From an uncultured Neisseria sp. (GTDB taxonomy: Bacteria > Pseudomonadota > Gammaproteobacteria > Burkholderiales > Neisseriaceae): a stretch of DNA of 14,603 nt. The stretch's first letter is position 1, and each line of letters begins with the position of its first letter. The stretch spans positions 1-14,603 of the forward strand of contig CAMURX010000021.1 of NCBI GenBank assembly GCA_947097615.1, written 5' to 3'. Of this stretch, positions 1-5,280 are shown in pieces. A program made the translations under genes and the position numbers. The notes under the pieces are model-generated. The model was not told where the DNA came from and did not search any database. It saw nothing but the letters and a program-made list of their open reading frames with translations.

Positions 1-1
1 C

Positions 2-86
2 GCGGACGTGGCGAAATTGGTAGACGCACCAGATTTAGGTTCTGGCGCCGAGAGGTGTGAGAGTTCGAGTCTCTCCGTCCGCACCA
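2..86 (+). tRNA. tRNA-Leu, anticodon UAG
   Basis: The acceptor stem GCGGACG (2-8) pairs with CGTCCGC (76-82), followed by discriminator A and an encoded CCA (84-86). The anticodon arm CCAGA-TTTAGGT-TCTGG gives anticodon TAG, which reads CUA leucine codons. The long variable arm (GCGCCGAGAGGTGTGA region) is typical of class II tRNA-Leu, and GTTCGAGTC is the T-loop region. The 3' half is the insertion target of the adjacent integrase-bearing element, so the last part of this gene was probably supplied by the element. Confidence 0.97.
64..79 (+). repeat. attL core (tRNA-Leu 3' segment)
   Basis: TTCGAGTCTCTCCGTC is repeated at 10600-10615 with one mismatch (TTCAAGTC...). It lies in the T-arm and acceptor strand of the tRNA, the usual crossover zone for P4-type integrases. 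Beyond the core, bases 100-162 are again repeated at 10616-10678 (about 56 of 63 identical), but bases 80-99, holding the end of the acceptor strand and CCA, have no counterpart on the right. Confidence 0.85.
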
Positions 87-92
87 ACATAC

Positions 93-127
93 AAAAACAG
101 CCCAACTTTTCGGGCTGTTTTTTTACG
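93..127 (+). terminator. Rho-independent terminator of tRNA-Leu
   Basis: CAGCCC and GGGCTG pair around an AACTTTTC loop, extended by flanking A and T runs, and end in a run of eight T. It lies 7 bases after the tRNA CCA end. A damaged copy of the same hairpin lies at 10616-10640, beyond the right attachment region. Confidence 0.9.
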
Positions 128-134
128 TTTAATA

Positions 135-229
135 CCGTCTAACACCGTAAACCAAACGCCCGCCGAATAAAGCTTTGCGCCTGTTTACCCCTTTCCCTTT
201 TTCCGTCTTGACCGTCTAACGCCGTCTAA
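135..229 (+). repeat. CCGTCTAA repeats near attL
   Basis: CCGTCTAA occurs at 135-142, 212-219 and 222-229, the last two spaced by exactly 10 bp. Similar repeats (CGTCTAA at 10642-10648, CCGTCTAA at 10651-10658) lie just outside the right core. Helical-turn spacing beside an attachment core suits integrase or accessory-protein binding, but this is inferred. Confidence 0.45.
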
Positions 230-257
230 TCCCGTAGCATTGAATCAACCAATTTCA

Positions 258-305
258 GGGGGTATATTTGGGGGTATCCTGAAATATCCCCGAAAAAATA
301 CCCCC
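258..305 (+). promoter_or_regulatory. Candidate integrase arm-type sites, left
   Basis: GGGGGTAT occurs at 258-265 and 270-277, 12 bp apart, with an inverted copy ATACCCCC at 298-305 and a weaker ATATCCCC at 284-291. The same 20-bp double motif occurs at 10527-10546 near the right end with one mismatch, also with an inverted copy nearby. The block ends three bases before the integrase ATG at 309, so binding here could also repress int. Confidence 0.6.
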
Positions 306-308
306 AAA

Positions 309-1506
309 ATGCCCCTAAACGACCGCCAGATAAAGAACGCCAAGCCCGCCGCCAAGCCCTACAAGCTGGCAGACGGCAGCGGCCTGTATTTGGCCGTTAC
401 CCCCCGCAGGCGGCAAGCTGTGGCGGCTGAAATACCGCAGCGGCGGGAAAGAGAAATTACTCACTATCGGCAAATATCCCGCCGCTTCCCTGCTGGAAGC
501 CCGCCAAGCCGCTGAACAGGCACGGGCGGATTTGGCTAAGGGCATCGACCCCGCCGCCGCCAAGCAACAGGCCAAAGCGGAGCGGCAGGCCGCCCTACAA
601 AACACCTTTGAAGCCATTGCCCGCCGCTGGTACGCCGACAACCTGCACCGCTGGAAGCCCAACCACGCCGCCCGCCTGCTGGCCTACATGGAAAAGGACG
701 TTTTCCCCGCCATCGGCGGCGAGCCGATAGACACAATCAGGGCAAACGACATCAAAAGCCTTTTAAGCATTGTGTTATCACGGGGGGCAGTCAACACGGC
801 AGAAAAGATACGCGACTGGACAGGCGCGGTTTTCGACTATGCGGCCATGCTGGAAATCACAGACCGCAACCCCGCCCATGCCTTAAAGGGCTTTTTGCCC
901 AAACGCGAAACCGCCCACATGGCCGCCCTGCCGCGTGAAGAGCTGACGGAGTTTTGCCGCCGTCTGATTGCCGCCGACATCAAGCCGCAAAACCGTATCG
1001 CCATGCTGCTGATTATGCTGGTGTTTGTGAGAAATACCGAACTGCGCGGCGGCAGATGGGAAGAAATCGATTTTAAAGCCCGTTTGTGGACGATACCCGC
1101 CGAAAGAATGAAACGCCCGCGCATTCATGTGATACCGCTGGCAGACTGGCCGCTGGAATTGCTGAAAGAGCTGCACGCCATAACGGGCAACACGCCCTAT
1201 CTGTTCCCCAGCCGCACCAACGCCAAGGGCTACATATCCGACGCAACATTAACGCGCATCATCGAGCGGATGGGCTACAAAGGCCGCGCCACAGTCCACG
1301 GATTCCGCAGCCTTGCAAGCAGCACGCTGAATGAGCAGGGCTACAACCCCGACGCAATCGAGCGGCAGCTTGCCCATATCGACGACAACAAAATCAGAGC
1401 CGCCTACAACAGAGCCGACTACATGGATAAGCGGCGGGAAATGCTGGCATGGTATGCGGAATTTCTGCGGCGGCACTACGAAGCCGCCATGACGGACACC
1501 CGATAA
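309..1506 (+). pseudogene. int: P4-type tyrosine integrase, frameshifted
   Basis: Site-specific recombinase that would integrate and excise the island at tRNA-Leu. From ATG 309 the frame encodes the classic N-terminal arm-binding start (MPLNDRQIKNAKP...LADGSGLYLAV) for 32 codons, then shifts at a run of six C (400-405). Removing one C restores a 398-residue protein of normal family length. In that corrected numbering the catalytic set is complete: Arg246 (TELRGGRW), Lys268 (ERMKRPR), His330 and Arg333 (HGFRS), His356 (LAHID) and nucleophile Tyr366 (AAYNRADY). As read here, the start yields only a short peptide of about 69 codons ending near 515, and the remaining frame from about 406 lacks a normal start (TTG 532 is internal to the family). 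It is either inactivated, a sequencing error in the homopolymer, or a slippage-dependent switch; six C is short for phase variation. The family call is secure. Confidence 0.93.
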
Positions 1507-1544
1507 AAGACCGCCCGAAAGGTGTTTTTTTTTGCGGCCATGAG

Positions 1545-1628
1545 AAAAAACGCTATACGCGCGAGAAAACGCGTTTTTAGTGGTTACAGTGGTTACACTT
1601 CTCTCAAAGCCTTTATTCATGCGGGTTT
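1545..1628 (+). repeat. 84-bp repeat, left copy (matches 10089-10172)
   Basis: This segment, beginning with six A and CGCTATACGCGCGAGAAAACGCG and ending GCGGGTTT, is repeated at 10089-10172 with only a few changes. It contains an inverted pair AAAACGC/GCGTTTT (1547-1553, 1571-1577) and the first two GTGGTTAC iterons. The two copies lie near opposite ends of the element, in the same orientation. Confidence 0.9.
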
Positions 1629-1682
1629 GCGCGTAACCACTTAACTGAATTTATGTGGTTACGTAGTGGTTACGGTGGTTAC
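1580..1682 (+). repeat. Left iteron array, six GTGGTTAC
   Basis: Perfect GTGGTTAC copies lie at 1580-1587, 1589-1596, 1655-1662, 1666-1673 and 1675-1682, with an inverted GTAACCAC at 1633-1640. The octamer is spaced by 9 or 11 bp within clusters. No gene overlaps it. A larger array with the same internal spacing (11 then 9 bp) lies at 10124-10356. Given the primase and helicase in the element, these are candidate replication-initiator binding sites, comparable to the iterons in ori and crr of satellite P4. Function is inferred. Confidence 0.8.
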
Positions 1683-1885
1683 ACTTTTGTTTGCGGCCTG
1701 CTTTTCAGACGACTGGAAAAGCCAAACCGCTGAAAATGTGCCTGTATTGCGAAATGCAGGGATTTTCCGCCTGATAGCTACTACCCATTACCCACCATCC
1801 GAACAGCCCTAAAAACGCAGCCACACGCCTGCAAGCGGCATTTGCACACCCGAAAACCGAAACGGACACCAGCCAAACAGAAAAA

Positions 1886-1909
1886 CCGCCCCGAAAGGCG
1901 GCTTTTTTT
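1886..1909 (+). terminator. Rho-independent terminator
   Basis: CCGCC (1886-1890), loop CCGAAA, GGCGG (1897-1901), then C and seven T. No convincing gene lies directly upstream, so it may insulate the toxin-antitoxin genes from int or replication-region transcription. Bases 1683-1885 hold nothing else that I recognise. Confidence 0.75.
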
Positions 1910-1997
1910 ATCTGTCGGTCATGATTTGCCTCGCCCTGCCCGATTATGCATTTCATGGCCGATTGTCCATAACGCCGCCCCATCCCGTCCAATGCGC

Positions 1998-2003
1998 TAT
2001 AAT
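1998..2003 (+). promoter_or_regulatory. -10 element for the first toxin-antitoxin operon
   Basis: A perfect TATAAT lies 34 bases before the antitoxin ATG at 2038. I find no good -35 box at the right spacing. Type II antitoxins commonly bind such leaders to repress their own operon. Confidence 0.5.
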
Positions 2004-2037
2004 CCCGTATCAACTTCGATACAGAAAAGGCCGCGCC

Positions 2038-2292
2038 ATGAAGATTTACAGCAGCCGCGAATTTAACCAGCGCACCAATCAGGCACAAAAGGCCGCCCAT
2101 GCCGCCCCCGTGCTGATAACCAACAGAGGCCGCCCCGATTTGGTTTTGATGAGCCATGCGGAATTTCTGCGGCTGTCCGGCAAGCCAAAAAGCATACTTG
2201 AAGCCCTTGCCGCCCTGCCCGATGCCGCAGACATCGAGCTGGAAATCCCGCCGCGCAGCACCGCGCAACGCCGTCCCGTGGAGCTGGATTAA
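2038..2292 (+). CDS. Phd/YefM-family antitoxin
   Basis: An 84-residue protein beginning MKIYSSREFNQRTNQAQKAA, with the Phd/YefM pattern of a short N-terminal DNA-binding/dimer fold followed by VLITNRGRPDLVLMSHAEF (residues about 25-43), where the 'TxRGRP' strand is diagnostic. The C-terminal 30 residues are the expected toxin-wrapping tail. It would neutralise the PIN toxin encoded next and repress the operon. Its TAA overlaps the toxin ATG by one base (TAATG), indicating translational coupling. ATG 2038 is chosen because the conserved fold starts there; an upstream in-frame ATG at 1921 would add residues unlike the family and would lie before the -10 box. Confidence 0.88.
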   Translation: MKIYSSREFNQRTNQAQKAAHAAPVLITNRGRPDLVLMSHAEFLRLSGKPKSILEALAALPDAADIELEIPPRSTAQRRPVELD

Positions 2293-2705
2293 TGTATTTG
2301 CTGGACACCAACGTAATCAGCGAAATGCGGAAAATCCCGCGCGGCACGGCAAGCGCGGGCTTGGCTGCATGGCTGGCAGAGCAGAGACAAGACGACCTGT
2401 ACACCTGCGCCGTTGTTTTGATGGAGCTGGAAAGAGGCGTTTTAGGCATGGAGCGCAAAGACAAAGCGCAGGGCGCGCGCTTGCGGGCATAGTTTGACGG
2501 AGTAAAGCAGATTTTCAGCGGGCGCATCCTGCCCGCAGATGCCGAAACAGCCGCCTTCTGCGCCGCCCTGCACATCCCCGATAAAGCCCCCGAAAACGAC
2601 GCATGGATAGCGGCAACCGCCAAGCAGCACCGTTTGGTTTTGGTTACCCGCAACACCGCCGACTTCAAACGCGCGGGCGTGAAACTGTTTGACCCGTTCG
2701 AGTAA
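2292..2705 (+). pseudogene. VapC/FitB-like PIN-domain toxin, interrupted by in-frame amber codon
   Basis: PIN-domain ribonuclease toxins cut RNA using four acidic residues. The reading frame begins MYLLDTNVISEM with Asp5 and has Glu45 (VVLMELERG), then meets TAG at 2490-2492. Reading on in the same frame gives FDGVKQIFSGRILPAD...ENDAWIAATAKQHRLVLVTRNTADFKRAG and a TAA at 2703-2705, so the full frame has 138 codons including one internal stop and the final stop, the normal length for the family. Asp103 and Asp124, the remaining acidic residues, lie after the amber. Codon 67 was probably TGG (Trp) before mutation. The toxin should therefore be dead unless amber is suppressed, while the antitoxin is intact. 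The final TAA overlaps a DNA uptake sequence (2706-2717). Confidence 0.9.
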
Positions 2706-2717
2706 AGGCCGTCTGAA
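2706..2717 (+). other. DNA uptake sequence (AG-DUS)
   Basis: Perfect AGGCCGTCTGAA immediately after the toxin stop. Further perfect 12-mers in the element outside listed entries are at 2761-2772, 4380-4391, 4871-4882 (reverse), 5568-5579, 5723-5734 (reverse), 6890-6901 (reverse), 8472-8483 and 9884-9895 (reverse). Several lie inside genes and encode SDGL or RPSE peptides. Confidence 0.9.
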
Positions 2718-2723
2718 ACCGCC

Positions 2724-2747
2724 GCCCGCAGAAATGCGGGCTTTTTT
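2724..2747 (+). terminator. Rho-independent terminator after PIN toxin gene
   Basis: GCCCGCA (2724-2730), GAAA loop, TGCGGGC (2735-2741), then six T. It ends the toxin-antitoxin transcript. It lies between two uptake sequences. Confidence 0.88.
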
Positions 2748-2904
2748 ACGCCCGATTAAAAGGCCGTCTGAAACACCGTTCGGGCGGTCTTTTCCCTTTT
2801 CCAAGCGCCCTCCAAGCAGGCAAAAAAAAGCGGCCTTTGTACTGAAACGCAACTTTGCGGGGAAAGCCGCCCTCCCGCCTACTATCCGCCCCGTGTCCAA
2901 CGCA

Positions 2905-3174
2905 ATGAAACGGAAAGCAACCTTGCACAAACAAAACACATCCGCCGAAAAGCCCGCCGCCCCCGTCATCCTGCGCGTCAAGCAGGTTGCCGAGCGGTTG
3001 AGCATTTCCCCTTCTGCCGTCTGGTACAAGGCCAACCCCAAAAGCCGACACCATGACCCCGCCTTTCCCAAACCGTTCAAGGTATCGGCAAGCGTTACCG
3101 GATGGCTGGAAAGCGAAGTAAACGACTATATCGGCCGCTTGGCAGCCGCACGCAACAGGGAGGGGAGCGCATGA
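2905..3174 (+). CDS. AlpA-family excisionase/regulator
   Basis: An 89-residue protein with a MerR-like winged HTH: VILRVKQVAERLSISPSAVWYKANP (about 21-45), FPKPFKVSASVTGWLESEVNDYI (about 54-76). This matches the Phage_AlpA family, small DNA-binding proteins encoded near integrases in P4-like satellites and PICIs, where they activate excision or the element's main promoter. The first ~20 residues are a basic, low-complexity extension. ATG 2905 is the only reasonable start; the open frame extends upstream, but through uptake-sequence and repeat DNA. No strong ribosome site is visible before it. It overlaps the next gene by four bases (ATGA), so the two are probably co-translated. Confidence 0.88.
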   Translation: MKRKATLHKQNTSAEKPAAPVILRVKQVAERLSISPSAVWYKANPKSRHHDPAFPKPFKVSASVTGWLESEVNDYIGRLAAARNREGSA

Positions 3175-3407
3175 AACCCGCAGCCCATCCCTTCAAACCC
3201 AACAGCCAAAACGCCCAAATACTCGCCATCCTGCAAAGCGGGCAGAGCCTCACCCACTATCAGGCCGCGCAGATGGGCATTATGGCCTTTACCACGCGCA
3301 TCCACGAAATCAGGGCGGCGGACTTCCCCGTTGTCTGCACCATGTCCGCCCATGAGAACAAGCACGGCAAAACCGTCAAGCGCGGCGTTTATACGCTGGC
3401 CGTCTGA
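3171..3407 (+). CDS. Small helix-turn-helix phage protein
   Basis: A 78-residue protein, start overlapping the alpA-like stop (ATGA), with ribosome site AGGGAGGGG just upstream. SQNAQILAILQSGQSLTHYQAAQMGIMAFTTRIHEIRAADFPV (about 12-54) fits the small HTH family found in phages and prophages ('winged HTH, N-terminal SQN' type), and VKRGVYTLAV resembles its terminal strand. It probably acts as a DNA-binding regulator with the upstream AlpA-like protein; the target is unknown. Its TGA falls inside a 10-base uptake sequence (GCCGTCTGAA, 3399-3408). Confidence 0.75.
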   Translation: MKPAAHPFKPNSQNAQILAILQSGQSLTHYQAAQMGIMAFTTRIHEIRAADFPVVCTMSAHENKHGKTVKRGVYTLAV

Positions 3408-3441
3408 AACTTAAACCTCATGCAAATGCGGAAACAACCCC

Positions 3442-3726
3442 ATGCAAACCGAAAAACGCACCCCGCCCGCCAAAACCTGCCTTGCCGCCTACGCCCTGCC
3501 AAGCGGCGCGGGCAGCCTGAATTACACCTTCACACCATCGGGCTATTTCCCATGCAAACGCGCCGCCAAAGCCGCCCTTGCCGACATCATGGCGCAGCAC
3601 CCCGAGGCCGTGCATCTGATACTGGAAACCCGCCGCAAAACGCCGAGCGTGATTTTTGACCTGCTGGCAGCCGAAGCGCAAAAGCGCGGCATGACACCCG
3701 AAAACCCCGAACAAAAAGCCGTCTGA
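3442..3726 (+). CDS. Unknown 94-residue protein, copy A of a duplicated gene
   Basis: I do not recognise this family. The protein is TCLAAYALPSGAGSLNYTFTPSGYFPCKRAAKAALADIMAQHPEAVHLILE..., a likely compact alpha/beta fold with a helix about 41-55. Bases 3472-3705 are identical to 6481-6714 in the second copy before the helicase gene; only the first ~10 and last ~10 residues differ. The start ATG 3442 gives the same relative length as the other copy, but the ribosome site is weak. The stop TGA is within an uptake sequence (3718-3727), which abuts the terminase ATG at 3728. Its position between regulators and terS gives no function. Confidence 0.8.
   Translation: MQTEKRTPPAKTCLAAYALPSGAGSLNYTFTPSGYFPCKRAAKAALADIMAQHPEAVHLILETRRKTPSVIFDLLAAEAQKRGMTPENPEQKAV
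3472..3705 (+). repeat. 234-bp exact direct repeat, copy A (matches 6481-6714)
   Basis: Read base by base, 3472-3705 and 6481-6714 show no difference, and identity continues leftward after one mismatch for about 12 more bases. Third-codon positions are also identical, so the duplication is recent or kept identical by gene conversion. Confidence 0.93.
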
Positions 3727-3727
3727 A

Positions 3728-4262
3728 ATGACCCCGAAACAAGAACACTTTGCCCGCGTGTATGTGGAAACGGGCAATGCCAGCGAAGCATACAGACAGG
3801 CCTACAACGCCAAAAAAAATGAAGCCCGAAAGCATCGCCGTGGAGGCTTCAAGGCTGCTGCAAGACCCCGATATATCCCTAATGATAGACGGCATCAAAG
3901 AGCAGCACAGGCGGCGGCACGCCGTCACCGTTGACGATTTGCTGGCAGAGCTGGAACAGGCACGAAGCGCGGCTATCAGCGCCCCCAATCCGCAAAGCAG
4001 CGCGGCAGTGGCGGCCACCATGGGCAAAGCCAAGATTCTAGGCCTGCTGGTAGACAAGGCGGAGATAAAAAGCGAAGTCAAAGACACTACCCCGCCACGA
4101 CCTGAAAGCCCTTTGTCGGAGCAGGAAGTACGGCAGATTATCGACCTTGCGACAGGGAAAGGCCTTGCGGCAACCATCGGCGAACTGGCGGAAATCGTCA
4201 ACGACAGCGGCGAAAAACTGAGTATGGCGGCCATGATGGTAGTTTTGAACGAGGAAATCTGA
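3728..4262 (+). pseudogene. Terminase small subunit (TerS), frameshifted at A8 tract
   Basis: TerS binds the pac or cos site and hands DNA to the large terminase. MTPKQEHFARVYVETGNASEAYRQAYNAKK (1-30) is the characteristic N-terminal HTH of the Terminase_2 family. The frame then shifts at eight A (3812-3819). Dropping one A joins it to MKPESIAVEASRLLQDPDISLMIDGIKEQHRRRHAVTVDDLLAELEQAR... for a 177-residue protein of usual length. The conserved MGKAKILGLLVDKAEIKSEVK segment is about residues 98-118. ATG 3819, at the end of the A run, could start a 147-residue form lacking most of the HTH. No large terminase or portal is present, as in PICIs that use their own TerS with helper TerL. Alternatives to decay are transcriptional slippage on A8 or a sequencing error. 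Confidence 0.87.
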
Positions 4263-4276
4263 CCGTTACGCGCCGC

Positions 4277-4305
4277 TTGACATTTAACCCTTTGAGACGC
4301 AGAAT
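4277..4305 (+). promoter_or_regulatory. Promoter for structured RNA/replication operon
   Basis: A perfect -35 TTGACA (4277-4282), 17-bp spacer and a fair -10 CAGAAT (4300-4305) lie 15 bases after the terS stop. It points toward the structured RNA at 4418-4495 and the downstream genes. This is the best sigma-70 promoter I see inside the element. Confidence 0.65.
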
Positions 4306-4417
4306 CGCGGCCTCTCTCTCCAAAAATTAACGCCCGAATCGGCAGGGTGAAACGCCGATTTTTCACGCCTATATCTTTCAGGCCGTCTGAAAACTTTTCA
4401 GGCGCAGCCGTCAAGCT

Positions 4418-4495
4418 ATGGCGGTGTCTGCCAACCGTAAGGCGCAGGCTGGTGTCGTTAATACCAGAGAGAGCACCGCCCCCCTATTCGGGGAT
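4418..4495 (+). ncRNA. C4-antisense-RNA-like structured element
   Basis: GGCGGTG (4420-4426) pairs with CACCGCC (4474-4480), enclosing two hairpins: GCC-AACCGTAA-GGC (4430-4443) and CTGGT-loop-ACCAG (4449-4467). A third hairpin CCCC-TATTC-GGGG (4481-4493) follows. This two-hairpin closed junction resembles the C4 antisense RNAs of phages P1/P7, which act on downstream translation. The loop of the second hairpin contains CGTTAAT (4456-4462), complementary over 7 bases to ATTAACG (4513-4519), which adjoins the GGAGG ribosome site of the gene at 4531. An ATG at 4418 opens a frame here, but its product looks non-genuine. The family name is from memory of the fold; the pairing is visible in the sequence. 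Confidence 0.6.
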
Positions 4496-4518
4496 TCTCA
4501 AACTCTCAAAAAATTAAC

Positions 4519-4523
4519 GGAGG
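4519..4523 (+). promoter_or_regulatory. Ribosome binding site overlapping antisense target
   Basis: GGAGG sits 7 bases before ATG 4531 and shares its first base with the ATTAACG sequence (4513-4519) complementary to the loop of the upstream structured RNA. Pairing would crowd or block ribosome access. A second ATTAACG lies at 4326-4332, in the leader downstream of the promoter. Confidence 0.6.
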
Positions 4524-4530
4524 CCATCAA

Positions 4531-4845
4531 ATGGCAAAACTTCAAACCAACGCAGCCGCGCAATCTATCCAAACATCCCCCGTTTCCAATCAGGAAAAAA
4601 CCGTCACTATCCCCTACGACCTGTATATCAGCATTTCCGACGCCCTTTTGCGCCTTGGCAACTTCGCCACCCATGCGGGCATCATTGCCGACAACGTTAA
4701 AACCTTTGCCAACAGGCAAAACGTTCCGCTGAGTATCTATCACAACGCCGCCATGCTGGCCGACCTTGCCGAAGACGCCGACAGTATTTGCGGGCAGCGG
4801 CTGGCAGACGAAATCTGCAACGTTGCCGCCGAACAAGGCTGCTAA
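4531..4845 (+). CDS. Unknown 104-residue protein, first gene after C4-like RNA
   Basis: I do not recognise a family. The protein starts MAKLQTNAAAQSIQ with a polar, probably disordered N-terminus to about residue 24. From TVTIPYDLYISISDALLRLGNFATHAGIIADNVKTFANR it appears mainly helical, and it has no signal peptide or membrane segment. The strong GGAGG ribosome site and loop-complementary leader make it the direct candidate target of the structured RNA, by analogy with the gene controlled by C4 in P1. It probably heads the replication operon. No catalytic motif is visible; a regulatory or anti-repressor role is only a guess from position. Confidence 0.75.
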   Translation: MAKLQTNAAAQSIQTSPVSNQEKTVTIPYDLYISISDALLRLGNFATHAGIIADNVKTFANRQNVPLSIYHNAAMLADLAEDADSICGQRLADEICNVAAEQGC

Positions 4846-4987
4846 TCCACATTCCCGCCCCGCAGAGGCTTTCAGACGGCCTTTTGCGGCGCGGGGCATA
4901 TCTACCCCCTTTCCCATCCCCCAAACCCCGCCAAAAGCGCACACAAAGCCCTTATTGCGCCCGTTGCGCGGGGAGAAAGGCAAAACA

Positions 4988-5224
4988 ATGTTTATCGCCG
5001 TCGTATCCATCCCCAACCCCAAAGCCCGCGCGGGCGAAGCCTTCACACACGTTTGGGCAACGCTTGGCGCATACCCCACCCCCGAACAGGCGCAGGCCGC
5101 CATTGACTTCTACGCCGCAAAAAAAACCGTAGAAGAAAGCCATGTCAGCCAAACCCTGCCGCGCTTTTTCTTCCAAGGCGGACAGCCGCCCGCCTGCCTG
5201 ATTCTGCAAGGGGGTAAGCCGTGA
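4988..5224 (+). CDS. Unknown 78-residue protein
   Basis: No family recognised. The sequence is MFIAVVSIPNPKARAGEAFTHVWATLGAYPTPEQAQAAIDFYAAKK..., with a plausible helix at 31-46 and a glycine/proline-rich C-terminus (FFQGGQPPACLILQGGKP). ATG 4988 follows a purine-rich GGGGAGAAAGG about 10 bases upstream; the upstream open frame covers an uptake sequence and is unlikely to be coding. The stop overlaps a GTG (GTGA, 5221-5224) that opens a 19-codon frame leading to the primase start, suggesting coupling. The 142-base gap before it holds a reverse uptake sequence (4871-4882) and nothing else evident. Confidence 0.65.
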   Translation: MFIAVVSIPNPKARAGEAFTHVWATLGAYPTPEQAQAAIDFYAAKKTVEESHVSQTLPRFFFQGGQPPACLILQGGKP

Positions 5225-5280
5225 AAGACGCAAGCCCCGCCGACGTGGGCATATACCGCGCAAAGGAGACTTTGCAATGA
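5221..5280 (+). CDS. Possible 19-residue micro-ORF coupling two genes
   Basis: GTG 5221 to TGA 5278-5280 encodes MKDASPADVGIYRAKETLQ. It overlaps the previous stop by four bases (GTGA) and the primase start by four (ATGA), and AAGGGGG (5208-5214) is a good ribosome site before it. The double overlap is typical of coupled genes, but length alone makes chance plausible. Confidence 0.35.
   Translation: MKDASPADVGIYRAKETLQ

Noticed and set aside
240..308. TTG start at 240 extending the integrase upstream
   Set aside because: The extra 23 residues are encoded by the GGGGGTAT repeats and do not resemble the family; ATG 309 starts the conserved integrase N-terminus.
1505..1533. Possible terminator after the integrase
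   Set aside because: The long T run is present, but the ACC...GGT stem is too short and imperfect to support.
2822..2873. Minus-strand terminator-like GCGGC/GCCGC pair with A run
   Set aside because: The loop is about 40 bases, and no minus-strand gene lies nearby.
4418..4732. 104-codon frame starting MAVSANRKAQAGVV
   Set aside because: Its first part is the stems of the structured RNA, and the rest overlaps the better-supported gene at 4531 in another frame.
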